Shown: positions 35,190 through 47,400 of the stretch, piece by piece
Layout: each line of letters opens with the position of its first letter
Position numbering within the stretch: position 1 is the stretch's first letter
Origin: Luscinia megarhynchos
Taxonomy: Eukaryota; Chordata; Aves; Passeriformes; Turdidae
Assembly (NCBI GenBank): GCA_034336665.1
Contig: CM067592.1
Span: forward strand, 45,723,761-45,787,760
Direction: 5' to 3'
Length of the DNA stretch: 64,000 bases
Notes under the pieces: generated by a model
The model's database searches: none
What the model was told of the DNA's origin: nothing
What the model saw: only the letters and a program-made list of their open reading frames with translations
Position numbers and translations under genes: made by a program

Positions 35190-36040
35190 GCAGGGGGGCC
35201 CCGGGACAAGCCGCCGGGAGCGCAGGCACTGACGTCTGGCCGCCCCGACGTGCCGGCGGCTTCCCGCAGCTCCTCCGCCCGAGAAAAGCAGCGAGAAGCC
35301 CCCGCGTCGCCCGTGTAACGCCGTCCGTGACATCCGACATCCGTGGAGCTGTTTTCTATCTCTCCCCCGCCCCACCCTTCCTCTCCCTCTCCTCTACCCC
35401 CGCTTGTTTTTGTCCGTCCAGGAATATCCCGGGCCGTGCCTTGGGAGCAGAGGTGCCGGTCGCGGGAGCTGCAGTGCCGTCCCGGTGCAGACCCGAGTAG
35501 TGCCAGGCCTGCCGTGCTGTCCGGCTCCTTCCTCGGGCGGAAACACCCATCGCTGCCGGCTGGGGGAGCGGGGGGATTCCCCTGGGGGCGGGGGGTAGCG
35601 GGACAGGCGGGATGCGGGTGTGTCCAAAGCACCCTGGTCCCCTGTCTCTCGCCTCAGCCCGGCACACCCCAGAGCGAGCAGCCCGCAGCTCTCGGTGGGG
35701 TTCGCCCGCACCGCCGGCCTCAGGCCAAATCCAGCTGCGCTCCCCCGGGGCTGCAGAAAGTCGGCATGAGACGCTGATGCTGTGCAGGGGCCGGCACTAG
35801 CCTGGCTGGGGTGGGGCTGGGGCGAACTCGGTTGCTTTACCAGGGCCACCACGGAGAGAAAGCTGTCTGGATTCGTTGCAAACTACCTGGGGATATCCTA
35901 GTCACCTAGACCAAATGGCTCACGTTTCTACAATGAGCTGATGTATATAAATATGTCTGTCCTCCACCGGTACACTTGTATTTCAGTGAACTCATAACGT
36001 GTCCTTTGTCTCTATTAATAAAGTCAGTGTTCTGATGATG
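35190..36040 (+). other. CARTPT: CARTPT 3' UTR
   Basis: About 0.83-0.85 kb from the stop to the poly(A) signal, GC-rich at first and AT-rich after about 35,870. No competing gene was seen. A perfect Pumilio-type element TGTATATA is at 35942-35949. Confidence 0.75.
36017..36022 (+). terminator. CARTPT: CARTPT poly(A) signal
   Basis: Canonical AATAAA in 'ctattaataaagtcagtg', followed within 30 bp by a GT-rich stretch ('tgatgatggtattttgggtg'), the usual downstream element. It is the first AATAAA after the CARTPT stop. Confidence 0.8.
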
Positions 36041-36049
36041 GTATTTTGG

Positions 36050-39000
36050 GTGTTTTAATTCACATATGGGAAACCCTTGCACATCTCCAGAACTACTGCA
36101 GGTGTTACTGTGTGCTGTAGCCAGGCTATCAGCCAGGTCAGGGCAGGACTAGAAATCAAGGTTCATATGTTCTGGTGCTGCTCCACTGACGTCTGCTCCC
36201 TCCCCACAGGCACCCAGAGGGACTGTGACAAAAACAGAGCTTTCTTTGGGAGAGGATAGGGTGTATCCTGGCTGCAGTGACTTGTCTGGGGAGGCAGTGT
36301 ATGGGGGACAACCACCATGAGCTGGGCCATCTGTGTTATTTTGTGTTTGAATGATGGCTCGAATGATGAAGGAACTTCTTGCCTCTCCTTTGCCACAATT
36401 TGTAAGAACCAGCTCTTAATTCTGTCAGCATGGAGATGAGGGGCTGCATGGGCCAAGACAGAGACAAAGACATACAAAGAGAGAAAAATGCTTCTATAAG
36501 GCATTCACTTTACTCCTAAACAATAAGAGCACATAAGCAATTCTGACTGAAACAGGTACAGGGAAGCTCACTTCAAAAAGAAGTCTCTGCTCATTTTGCT
36601 ATTATTAATTCTGGTATTCTAGTTGCTGGGGTTTATTTTTGCTATTAGTTGTTATTTTCCAGCACCGGAATGAATTCTTCTTAGCCTTGAGAAGGACAAA
36701 ATAAAGGGTAGCTGAAAACTCCCAGATTGTGAAGGCTCTTTTAACCAGTAGGGCCACAAGCCTGAGGTATTCAGGGGCAAGGGAATTCTGGCCTGGGAGA
36801 CTGTGTATGTGGGGGAGTCAGGAAGGGAGGGTTAAATAAAGCAGGAGCCACGGTGCACTTGGTGGGAACACTGTTCAGGGAGGACTTGACAGAGGGAAAT
36901 GGGTATGCAGTGAGCAGGAATGGAGCAGTCAGGAGTGGCAGCCAGCTCTGCCTGCAACTTTTGTGACCGTGGGTGAGTAACACCTGCTGGGGACAGGTGT
37001 GATAGTGCATTCGCAGGGCTGGAGCCCTGTGTCAGGTTTTGTAAACTTGCAACTGCTTGTGGATATTTTTATGGTATTTCCCAGAGATATTGTAGAAATC
37101 CCTTATTTTTCAGGGAATAATGAGAACATTTTTGTGGCATCTCTGTTTGGTTCACATGAAACAATAACCAGGACTTTTGGTATTTTTTATAGTCTGGCTG
37201 TATGATGGTCTCATCAGTGCTGTGTCCTGCCCTAAGTACCACAACCATCTCAATGAACTGCTCGTGTAGATTGACTCTACATGCAGCATTTACTGAAGGT
37301 GTATTTACACAGAATTGGACTGAAACATGAAATACTGGACTAAAATCTACCAAGAACTATTCAGCATATGTGTTGACTTAATAGTTCTTGTTTTGCCTGA
37401 TTGCAGTGCTCAAAATTATTAATGTGGTATACATAAAGATCAAAACTATAAACTAAAACCTAACTTAAGGAATCAGAATTTCGGGTTTATTTTCATGATG
37501 CTGACATCATGACAACACTCTGCAATATTGTGTGACTAATCTGAGGGCTTTTAACTTGTTGATTATATGCATGACATTACATCACAGATGCTTCTATTTA
37601 GAGATTAAAAAAAATAGGTGAGGAGAGAAACTTGTGCTGTAAGAATTAGGATAGAACTGGCACTTGTGGTTTTTTCACTCTTGAAATCAATTACATGAAA
37701 TGACAAAATTTTTTAATTTCAAATACCTCCTGATTTCACCATACTAACACTTCCAAGGTGTGCCTTACATGCAACATGTCCGAACCAGAAGCAGGGATTT
37801 TGAGGGTTCTTCTTGGATTTAGACACCAGAGAGGGTTGCAAGAGAGCCTGGATTCAATCACTGTGGTTGAGAATTAATGTCTTAACTGTGTATGAAGTAG
37901 AAAAACTCAGTTGCTTCAAGTCCTATTGTATTAGAAGTCAACCACAGTAAATCTGCTTGCCTCCTACCAACACCATTTGAAGAGCAATTTTTTCTTACTG
38001 ACTGGATCTTCCAGCTAGAAAGAGATGCTAGAAAGGGAAACTGCTCCTGATGGGCTGGTTGCCAGGTCCTTTCTTCCTGTGTGGTGGGTTGACCAGCAGT
38101 TTCAGCTGGCCCCAAAGCCCAGGGGATCTGTGCTGTGTGTTTGGGTTACCAGTTTCAGAGGCTTCTGGCAGCTCTCAGGCACTTAAGTTTGGCTAAAATA
38201 TTACCCCTGTCTTCAGCTACTCTGCACATGAAGACCAAACCATAGGGAGATACCATGAAAAGGTCCAGCAAAAAGGTGTTAATCCAATATACGACTGCTA
38301 TCTGAAATACATAAAAATGAAATACACTGCTAGAAATCAAGGAATCCATGCAGAAACCATGGGGTTTCTGTCAGTAGTCCAACCCCAATGGAGAAGCTAG
38401 CTGAACATCAAGCAGCTGGACAAAGAGGCCCAGCCAGTCTGTCCAGTTTGTCTCTTCTCCTCACCATCTGTGGGTTTTCCCCATGTCGTACCTGCTAGCA
38501 CAGTGTGATCCTCCTTCTTCTAGAGCAAACCTCTTCCCAGGGACCACCTAGTCAAAACCCAAAGACAAAGATGAACAACTTACACTACTTATCTGCAGCC
38601 AAGTCTTCTCCAGGAGGCTCTACACAATTCTCAGGCTTGGTGTTTCTGGTGGAGGCAGGCACAACTCTTCATTAACCAACATCTGGAAAATGTATGCCTA
38701 TGGGTGGCAGCCCCTGGGGTAAGAGATTGCACAAATACTGACAGGAAAACTGAGGTTCATCTCAGAAGTCACTGAGTTTGGAGGTAACATTGCATGGATA
38801 AAATGTATTTCACATATACTGGACAAATTCCATGACATTTTTCCACGAGGTGGTTTTGCTACTTCTCAGATTCTGGGGTGGTTTTTAACTGTTGTAGTAG
38901 GTTTGGCTTGTTTCCCCCTCTTTTCCCACCTCATTTCCTTCAGTACCTCCTTCTTCAAGTCAGCAGAGAAAATAGTTACACACCAATCAACACTGACAGA

Positions 39001-39300
39001 ATATGTGCATGTTTTCAAGCATTCTACTTTTTTGTAATTTGCATACAAGTACATGGCATTGCATCCAGCCAGTTGCTCCTCCTTGCAAGGTTTCAGTTTA
39101 TCAAAAGTAGTGAAGACTTTATGCCTTTCTGCTGGGGGTGGAGCCACAGACTGGAGCTGGGCAAAAACGAAACCAGCAGAAGGAACAAGAGGTGGCAGTG
39201 TTGTAATGCAATTACATTCTCAGCACACAGCTGTCTCTCCTCTAAATGAGTGTGTTAGCTTAACAGTGATGAATGGGATTTGGGGGGATGCTTTTTCTTT

Positions 39301-39340
<40 letters not shown>

Positions 39341-39984
39341 AAACAATCTGAGAGCAATCTGGAACATGCAGCCATACTGCCCATCTAGAGAAGCTGTGAC
39401 ACCTTACAGCTTCCAGCAAGTAGTCACCCTTCAGATCTAGGTCTCTAGGAGATGTGGTAAAACCCCTTGCTGGGAAGGGAGGCTGCACAAAAAGAGACTC
39501 AGTAACCTTCCTTCATCCCCCCACCCAGTCCCTCCTCCCATCTGTGTGAGCTCCTTTTCAGCTTAGGTCTGGGCCTTCAGACTTTGGCAAGACTGTGCAG
39601 AAGGTGTGTGGGAGCTGCCTGGAGCCCTTCCACACAGTCTGTCTGCAGTAGCAACTGCAATGAGATTGGAAATGAAAACATAAATACTGATTAAGCATTC
39701 AGAGTGGCTCTTTTAATTCCTCCCAAGTAAATGGCAAATGGCTTTTGTATGTGGTAATTGACTTGATTGCAACTTGAAGATCCTGCCTGTTTTGCCTGGG
39801 AGGCAGAATATCTTCTCACTTGCAGGCACTATAACAGAATGACCATGACCACATAGGAGCCAGACTTTGCCCCTGAAGTGTTTCCCTTCTTCCCATTCCT
39901 GTGATTGTAGGATTCTACAGGATTCACAGAAATTATCACACCAATTCAAAGAACCATCTGCTGGCTTCCAGCTGTGAACCACGA
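36050..39984. other. Intergenic sequence downstream of CARTPT
   Basis: No reading frame resembling a protein, and no clear CR1 or LTR. A (TTTA)n microsatellite lies at 39298-39340. Short frames here are chance. Confidence 0.7.
39298..39340. repeat. (TTTA)n microsatellite
   Basis: About ten TTTA units. Confidence 0.95.
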
Positions 39985-41330
39985 ATTACTTTTCAGGGTC
40001 CAGCACAGAGAGAGTGGTGAAGGTGAGGGCTCACTTCTATGTCTGGGAAGACAGATCCTCCTGGAAGCTGTGCTAAAGCAGACAGAGAACAGGGAGATGA
40101 TTTGAAGCAGCCAGCGCAGCTTCACCAAGGGCAAGGCCTGCCTGGCCAACCCAGTGGTCTTTGGTGCAGTGACAAGAGAAGAGCTACACGTTTCTTCTAT
40201 CTGGACTTCTGTAAGGCCTTTGACACAGGCCCCCATCTCATCCTCCTCTCTAAATTGGAGACATATGGTTCTGAGGGGTGGACTCCTTGGCGGATGAGGA
40301 ATTGATCAGATGGTCATCTCCAGAGGGTAGTGGTCGACTGCCCAATGTCCAGATGGACATCAGTGAAAAGTGTGTCCTTCAGGGATCCATATTAGGATCA
40401 GTACCATTAAATGTCTTCAGCAATGACACACACAGTGGCATTAAATGCAGGTTTGCAGATGACACCAAGCTGAGTGGTGCTGCTGACACTCCTGAAGGAC
40501 AGGATGCCATCCAGAGGGACCTGGACAAGCTCCAGAACTGGGCCCATGTCATGAGGGTCAACAAGGCCAAGTGCAAGGTGCTGCACTGGGTCAGGACAGC
40601 CCCCAGCACTGGCACAGGCTGGGGATGAACAGATCAGAGCAGCCCTGGGAGAAGGGCTTGGGGGTGCTGGGGGTGAGGGGCTGCACATGACCCAGCCATG
40701 GGCACTGCCAGCCCAGAAACCAAACGTGTCCTGGGCTGCATCCAAAGCAGCGTGGGCAGCAGGGGAGGGAGGGGATTCTGCCCCTCTGCTCTGCTCTGCT
40801 CTGCTCTGTGAGACCCCAGCTGGAACCCTGCACCCAGCTCTGGGGTCCGGCACAGGAAGGACATGGAACTGCTGGAGGAGTCCGGAGGATGGCTATAGAA
40901 ATTATCAGAGGGATGAAAGACCTCACCTATGAGGAAAGACTGACACAGCTGGGGCTGTTCTGAAAACAGAAGGCTCCAGGAAGATCTTATTGCAGTCTTT
41001 CAATACTCATAAGGGGCTTATAATAAAGATGGGCCCTGCTCTTGGCAGGGCCTGCTGTAATATGGCAGGTGGCAGCAGTTTTAAATTTAAAGAGGGCAAA
41101 TTTAAGTTGGATATAAGGAAGTAGTTTTATGATGAGGGTGGCAAAAAAATGGTGCAGGTATCCCAGAGATGTAGTAGGTGTTCCAACGTGGAAACACTCA
41201 AAGTCAGGCTGGACAGGGCTCTGAGCAATCTGATGTAGCTGAAGATATCCCTGCTCATTGCAGGGAGGTATTGGACCAGATGGCCTCTAAAGGTCCCTTC
41301 CAACCCAAAGGATTGATTCAATGACTCTCT
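39985..41330 (+). mobile_element. CR1 LINE, 5'-truncated, with RT C-terminal part and 3' tail
   Basis: About 1.35 kb. Translated motifs of non-LTR reverse transcriptase are visible: [11 protein letters not shown] (CR1 'FTKGKSCLAN' region) near 40110, [10 protein letters not shown] (motif A) near 40200, [10 protein letters not shown] (motif B) near 40375 and [10 protein letters not shown] (motif C, FADD) near 40450, followed by [20 protein letters not shown] frameshift lies between motifs A and B. The 3' end has 'aggtcccttccaaccc' and a short ATTCAATGA-type terminal repeat. The frame is broken, so it is dead. It is the best preserved LINE in the window. Confidence 0.93.
40784..40808. repeat. 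(CTCTG)n within the CR1
   Basis: About five CTCTG units inside the CR1 copy, an expansion after insertion. Confidence 0.85.
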
Positions 41331-41600
41331 AAAAAACTCATCCTACCATTCTTCATTCTAGTTAGTGGTCACACTAGATGTGCTGATTTTGTCCCTTATG
41401 GAGTTGGAGCTCCAGTATGTCTGTTTGCACTGATCTGGTTAAAGTACATTTTCCCTGACTAGCCTTCCAGACTACTTAGAATTCATTAATGACACACAAT
41501 TTTCACTCTTCTCTGTTGTATCAGCTAGAAATTTTTCTGCTTTTTCCGAAAAGCTCTGTAGAGCAATCATACATTTGTTCACCTTTTTTTTTGGTAGCAT

Positions 41601-42725
41601 TGTGTTGGTTTTGCATGGCCTGGTATTTGGTAGTGGGGGGACCACAGAGGTGGCTTCTGTGAGAAGCTGCTGGAAGTTTCCACCATGCCCAGCAGAGCCA
41701 ATGGCTGATGGCTCTGAGGATGGACACACTGCTGTCCAAAGCTGGGGCAGCTAGAGAGGTTGGTAATGCCTCTGTGATAACAGATTTGATAAGAAAACCT
41801 AAACAAAGTAGGGCACACAGTGTTAATTCCAGTCTGAGAAGAGAATGAGGTGAGAAGAACAGCTCTGCAGACACCAAGGTCAGTGGAGAAGGAGGGGCAG
41901 GAGCTGCTCCAGGCACGGGAGCCGAGATTTCCCTGCAGCCCGAGGTACAGACAGACCATGGTGAAGCAGCTGTGCCCCTGCAGCCCATGGGATCCACAGG
42001 GATGCAGAGATCCACCCACAGCCCATGGGGATCCACGGGGGATGCAGAGATCCACCCACAGCCCATGGGATCCATGGGGGATGCAGAGATCCACCCACAG
42101 CCCATGGAGGAGCCCCATGCTGGAGCAGTGGGTGCCTGGAGGAGGCTGTGACCCTGTGGGAGACCTGTGGAGAGAGGGGCCCTGCTCCCAGGCTGGAGCA
42201 GCCTGTCCTTGGAGGCTGCACCCCATGGAAGAGTGCCCCACACCACAGCAGTTTGGGAGGACTGTCTGCCTGTAGGGGGGATTCACAGTGCAGCATCTTT
42301 GGGAGAACTGCTGTGCCTGAGATTTGGAGCCACGCTGGAGAAGTTCACAGAGAACTGTCTCCCATGGGAGGGACCCCACACCCTCACAGGCAAATGACTT
42401 CTGTCCCTGTGCAGCAGAGTAAGAAACATCAGGTGATGAACTGACCAACACCCCATGGCACGTCTCCCTGCATTGTCAGTGGGAAGGAGTAAGGAATTGA
42501 GGGGAAAAGGTGTTTTTGAGGGCTTATTTAATTTCTCATTATCCTCCTCTGATTTTGTTACTAATAAATTCACTTTATACCTCTAAGATGAGCCTGTTTT
42601 GCCCTTGGAGTTTTTTCTCCTGATCCTTAACTCATGAAGCCTTGATTACATTTTTCTCTCCTCTGCCCAGCAGAGAAGGGTGAATGAGTGACTTCCGCCT
42701 GGCATTTGGCCATTGTCAAACCACA
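41601..42725 (+). mobile_element. Solo LTR of an avian endogenous retrovirus
   Basis: About 1.1 kb beginning TGTGTTGGTTTTGCATGG and ending CCATTGTCAAACCACA, so the ends form an imperfect inverted repeat (TG...CA). Typical bird LTR blocks are 'gtggcttctgtgagaagctg' near 41650, 'cagctctgcagacaccaagg' near 41860, repeated 'cagcccatgg' stretches, and AATAAA at 42563-42568. No internal retroviral genes lie next to it. I found no matching target-site duplication (AGCAT before, ATAAG after), so the borders may have decayed or it may be a recombinant. The long reading frames on both strands here are translations of the LTR and not genes. Confidence 0.85.
41981..42097. repeat. 38-40-bp tandem repeat in the LTR
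   Basis: Three units starting CAGCCCATGG at 41981, 42019 and 42059, with the next start at 42098 (periods 38, 40, 39). Each contains 'gatgcagagatccaccca'. It gives rise to repetitive MGCGWISASP-like chance translations on the minus strand. Confidence 0.93.
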
Positions 42726-44237
42726 ATAAGCCTTCAGAATAATCACTGAGTTCACAAATATTTGCAACAAGATTTTACATGTCTTGTTTAGAGGTTTGCA
42801 CTTTTTCTTTTAAGCACCTTTTCATGATATCTATAAGGAATTAAAGAAACCAAACCACAGACTCCATTGAGAAATGCAACAACTAAGCATTAAAAGACTT
42901 CAGTATGTTAGAGACCAAGATAGAGAATTTGTTGATATAGAGAATTGTTTAAAGCATTATTGAATTTTGGTTGTGAATTTGGGAGTTGTCTGCTTGTGTT
43001 TATCCATAAAACAAGTAGCACTTCAGACCAAAGTGCACATTCTCGATGGTCAGAGATCACAGAAATTAAACTAATCATGACAACAGGACAATGTGTTAAA
43101 CAAAATGCAACTAAAATTAAGAGCATAATGAAAAGCATAAAGGCAAGTGAGAGATTATCACTTTTTAGGTGACTTATACATGGAGGATGCTGTACAAGCC
43201 ATAGTTTTACTGTAACCTCACCTCTTATTTGTATTGATGGAATAATCAGCAATCTTTGTGAAGTACATCAGGGAGGATATTTTTCTGCACCTGAACACAG
43301 AATTTTTGGTCTTACTTAAATTGTGATACTAAAGTCATGTGGAGATTAATAGATGGTGTCTGTCTTTTTAAACAGCAGAATCAATGAGGGAATAACTAAT
43401 TTATTTGTATCCAAAAACAAGGGGACATCTTTTTTCCTGCCAGTGTGTGATAAACACTAGTGCAGGTACAGGATTCCATAATGAAGCAATGAAGGACAGC
43501 AGGTGTAAAAGCAAACCACCTAGGATGCTGCACTCTTCCCTGCCAAAGCTGCAAGAGCTGAAATCCCTTCTCACCCATACTTTTTTGTATTTCTGATACA
43601 CATTGAATGACAGGAATTTGGAATATGTCATACCCTAACTTAAGCTGATCTAGCAGGTTTTTGCGTGCAGTATTTCACCCTCACTATATACATAAGGACC
43701 ACTGTGGTTTTGGTTACAAAGCTGTCTTTTTAATTTTAATTACTTTTGATGGTAATCCTTGAAATCTACCTTCATGAGTGCATTCAGCACTCATGTTCTC
43801 ATGTTATAAACTCATCTATATGAATGTATTCTCTGCATCTTCATGCTCTTCAGAATATATTTTACCTTAATTTAACTCATCTACTGCAAGCTTATATATC
43901 TTATTTATATCTGTCACTTTGTAAATTCAAACTGGATTCAAATTTACCTAGTTTCAATACTATCCTTATGTGGAAAAGTTATTCAAGACTCATTAACAAA
44001 GATGACAAAATTCTATGTAAGATTCAAACCTAAAAAATACATTTATAATCACAAGCAAAATGCTTGGACTTTCTTTTTTTGTTCATAAAGAAAACCACAT
44101 AATTAAACAGAAAATGGTGATTATAGTGGAAGATTCTTGGAGAATGACTGCTGTGCAATAAGAGCATTATATAGAGAATTATATACAGAATTCTGTAGGA
44201 CTTTAAAAAGTGGCAAAAAGATGCAGTTCTCTAAGAG
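42726..44237. other. Intergenic, nothing recognised
   Basis: AT-rich, no genes or repeats identified. Confidence 0.65.
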
Positions 44238-44487
44238 CCATAGAATATCCTAAGGTGGGAAGGATCCACATGGATTATTAAGTCCAGCACCTGTCTCAGC
44301 ACAAGGCACCCCAAGAGTCACACCATGTGCCTGAGAGCATTTCCAAACACTTCCTGAACTCTGACAGGTGCTGTGACCACTTTTCTGCAGAGCCTGTTCC
44401 AGTGCCCGACCACTGTCTGGCTGAAGAACCTTTTCCAAATATCTAGCCTAAATGTCCTCAACACAGCTTTGTGCCATTCCCTCAGGA
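44238..44487 (-). repeat. CR1 LINE 3' end (minus strand)
   Basis: Starts 'catagaatatcctaaggtgg', the reverse complement of the CR1 tail, and continues with 'catttccaaacacttcctga', 'agagcctgttccagtgcccg' and 'accactgtctggctgaagaa'. The order is right for an inverted, 5'-truncated CR1 of about 250 bp. Confidence 0.85.
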
Positions 44488-47400
44488 ATTAAACTCTGCA
44501 GCTGTTGAGTAGTTTCTACAGAGAACTGTATGAAAACTATATGCAATTCTGAATTTCTGTACAAAGCAATCCAAACAGGAAAATAACAAGAACAGCAACA
44601 CACTTCAGGGACAGTTTAGTGGCTGGAGAAATGATCCACCATCAGTTGTTCTTTTATTTAGATACCAGTACTGTACCCTAGCCAAACTGCATATTTGTTC
44701 TGATTTGGATTTACTTGTGCCACTTCATTGCTATTAAATTATTTCTAGGGTTGTTTCTATCTCATAAATCCTTAACTGGGAAAAGCACTGGAGATCTGAA
44801 GAGCCATGGGACACTTCCCAGCTTCTGTTGAAGACATAGTGTAAACTCTATTTTGAGAAACACCCGAGCTGCTTGGAAAGTCAGTGGGAGCTCAAAAGAA
44901 AGACTTGGGTCAGAAGTGGTTCAGATTACTTATTATCAGAATATTTCTGATGGTGTTTGAGAAAATTATGTGAGGTACATACAGCCGTGCTAATTACTGC
45001 TTTCCTGCCTGGGCAATAGCCAGCAGCTACTGGAGAAACATGTATAAGCCTTGAGGTTCCTGCTGCAACGCCAGGTTTGGGGCTGTGGAAGGTGCTTCAG
45101 GATGAAGCTCCGGAGTTACCCGGAGTTACTTGGAACGGGGCTCGGCCTCTGCGCGCCGTGAACACAAGAGGGTGCTGGTTATTGTGCGGAGACTTTCCCT
45201 TAGGAAATAACGTTTTTTCCCTGGTTCTGGAATGGAAAAGGGAGAGGGAAGTCTGCTGCCGTGAAAACCCATATACCGTGTGCCGAAGACATGATCAAAG
45301 TCACCGATATGCATGAAATAATAGTCACTCAAGAAAGCTTCCTTAGCAGAACTGAAGTTACAGGTATTTGTAGTTTGCATCCTTCTTCATCCCCCTTTAC
45401 TCTTCCTGAAGTCAAAGAAAGTAGTATTTAAAAAGGACGCAACGTCGTGGCATCAGTTCAGCGGGTGTGGGCGCTTGGATAAGGCAACTGTGTAGCTCTC
45501 CCATGTGAAGGTTTAGCAAGGTCAGCCCTGTGCTCAGAGGGCACCCTGCACTGGAGACTTTTCATGCCAAATTCTGGATGGGCTTTTTTAGTCAATTTTG
45601 CTTTGCTTTATGGCTCCATTACAAGAATATGCTCATCCAAGCACTGTTAAATATATACACAGATTAGTTCTTCGACCATCTTCTACAAATTCAGCAGAAG
45701 AGAGAAGCAGAGGAGTATGCCCAGCTCTGTTGAGACATTGCTGGAAAACAGTTTAGCAGTTGGTGGAGGAATTATCACATCAGTTTGCTGGATTATGTAT
45801 ATTGTGTCTGGAAATGGGATATATAGATGAATGAATAGTCAGGAGCCCAATTTGACCATCCAGCTAATGTTTACCTGAGTAAATCTGGTACATTGCCTGA
45901 GGAGTTCCACTTGAATTAAAATTAGCTTAGATACACACTTGGAGAAGAACAAGAGGTATGTGAAGATAGACATGAGAAATTTCTTATGCTTTGGTTTACA
46001 GTATCTTATGAATGTTGAAAATTTATTAAGCAGCTTCTTGATTGTAAGACAGGAGTTAAAGAAACATGGAATTTATTCAGAGAAATTGTAGTTTTGGTTG
46101 GGGGTGGGTGTTTGAGCTCTGTAAGAAAGACACTTATTCGTGCTTACACACTTTTCTGGTGTTTATTGTGGTTCAGGAGAGACTGATGTTGAGGTAGGAA
46201 AGATAACCCAAGAATGACATGGTGCTGTGTTAATTCTAAAATACCTTAAGTAGATTCTTACTGATGTATTTCAGAATTCCTACTGAAGGCACACACACTT
46301 ACCTATCTATGAATCAACCAATATATATATATATTCTCTGCATGCACCCATACATACAGGTCAGCAGAAGATGTAAACAAGTTTCATCATGTGATGGGAA
46401 AGGACGAAAGAGCTTTGCAACAGTTTTCCTTTTGTATATGCCAACTTTTATCCAGTCCCTTCTTGCTCTTTAGCAAGCGGAACTACTGTTTTTAGTACCA
46501 TTATTAATTTTGTATCTTCTTTCTTAACTAAGCCTAACTTTTTTTCTTGGAATGGCAGTAACTAAACTTTCATTTCATTTCCTATCCAATTCTATCCCTT
46601 CTCCTTTTTCTTACTCTCCAATTAGGCATGAACTTCAGCACTGGAAAACTTTTCAGCTCTGAAAGAATACAAATGCAGCACTGAATACAAAAAATACAAA
46701 AAGAGCTCCTGCAGCTTAAATCTGTACCTCATCTTAATAATTATTTAATTAAGTAGAAACAAGCTAATAAAAATAATGCAATTTACCCCCGAATTACTTA
46801 AGAAATGCTCTACAGAGCTGGCAGAAATCATGAATGAAACTGCTTCTAAGTACATCCAAAATACTTAATGCTAGGGACATTTGTTAATGGAGCTATCAAA
46901 AACTGAGCATTCATCAAGTACTAGCTTGACTATGCTCTTGGAAAATAATCTAAGAAATTACCTGATTATGAAAGAGAATATTTTAAAGAATTTTTATCAG
47001 CAGCCAACCTAGCGTCAAATTCATTTCTTGTACTGAGATGTAGCTTCGCCTTTTGTTTTTCTATCCTTCTGACTTCATTCTTTATGACAGAGCAGCAAAG
47101 TCTTTGTCATTTACTGAAAAAAACCCAATGTAAGAAGCAAATAATGCTCTTGACAAACAGCTTTCAATACAGTGCATCATCTGAGGACTACTTGTTTGAC
47201 ATAGGCACTAGGACTGTGTGTACTGTGAGTGAACAGTTAATCTCCCTCTGGGAAAGATGTTGTGCAGTTGATCTGGATGAGAATAGGCTTTGTCTTCCAG
47301 AAGAGTCCTGAATGCTACTCTCCAGACAAGACAACACACTGAAGCAAGCAGTTTGTTCTTACCTGTGCCATGATCACAAAAGTATAAAAGAAGAGAAACC

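Larger units (their letters stand above)
33830..35830. promoter_or_regulatory. CpG-rich island around CARTPT
   Basis: Base composition shifts abruptly from AT-rich to strongly GC- and CpG-rich at about 33,830 and returns to AT-rich at about 35,870. It covers the promoter, all three exons and much of the 3' UTR of CARTPT. It is the only such island in the 64 kb. Confidence 0.85.

Noticed and set aside
33923..35632. Large minus-strand open frame of 569 codons full of FPSLP repeats, and a 296-codon overlapping frame
   Set aside because: They are translations of the complement of the (GGGAA)n tract and of the CpG island, running across CARTPT exons on the other strand. A five-base repeat without stop codons stays open in every frame.
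38085..38115. 'tgtggtgggttgacc' resembling the start of a bird LTR
   Set aside because: Only about 15 bases fit; the following sequence does not continue as an LTR and no second end was found.
41521..42451. Overlapping long frames on both strands with MGCGWISASP repeats
   Set aside because: They lie inside the LTR and arise from its 39-bp tandem repeat.
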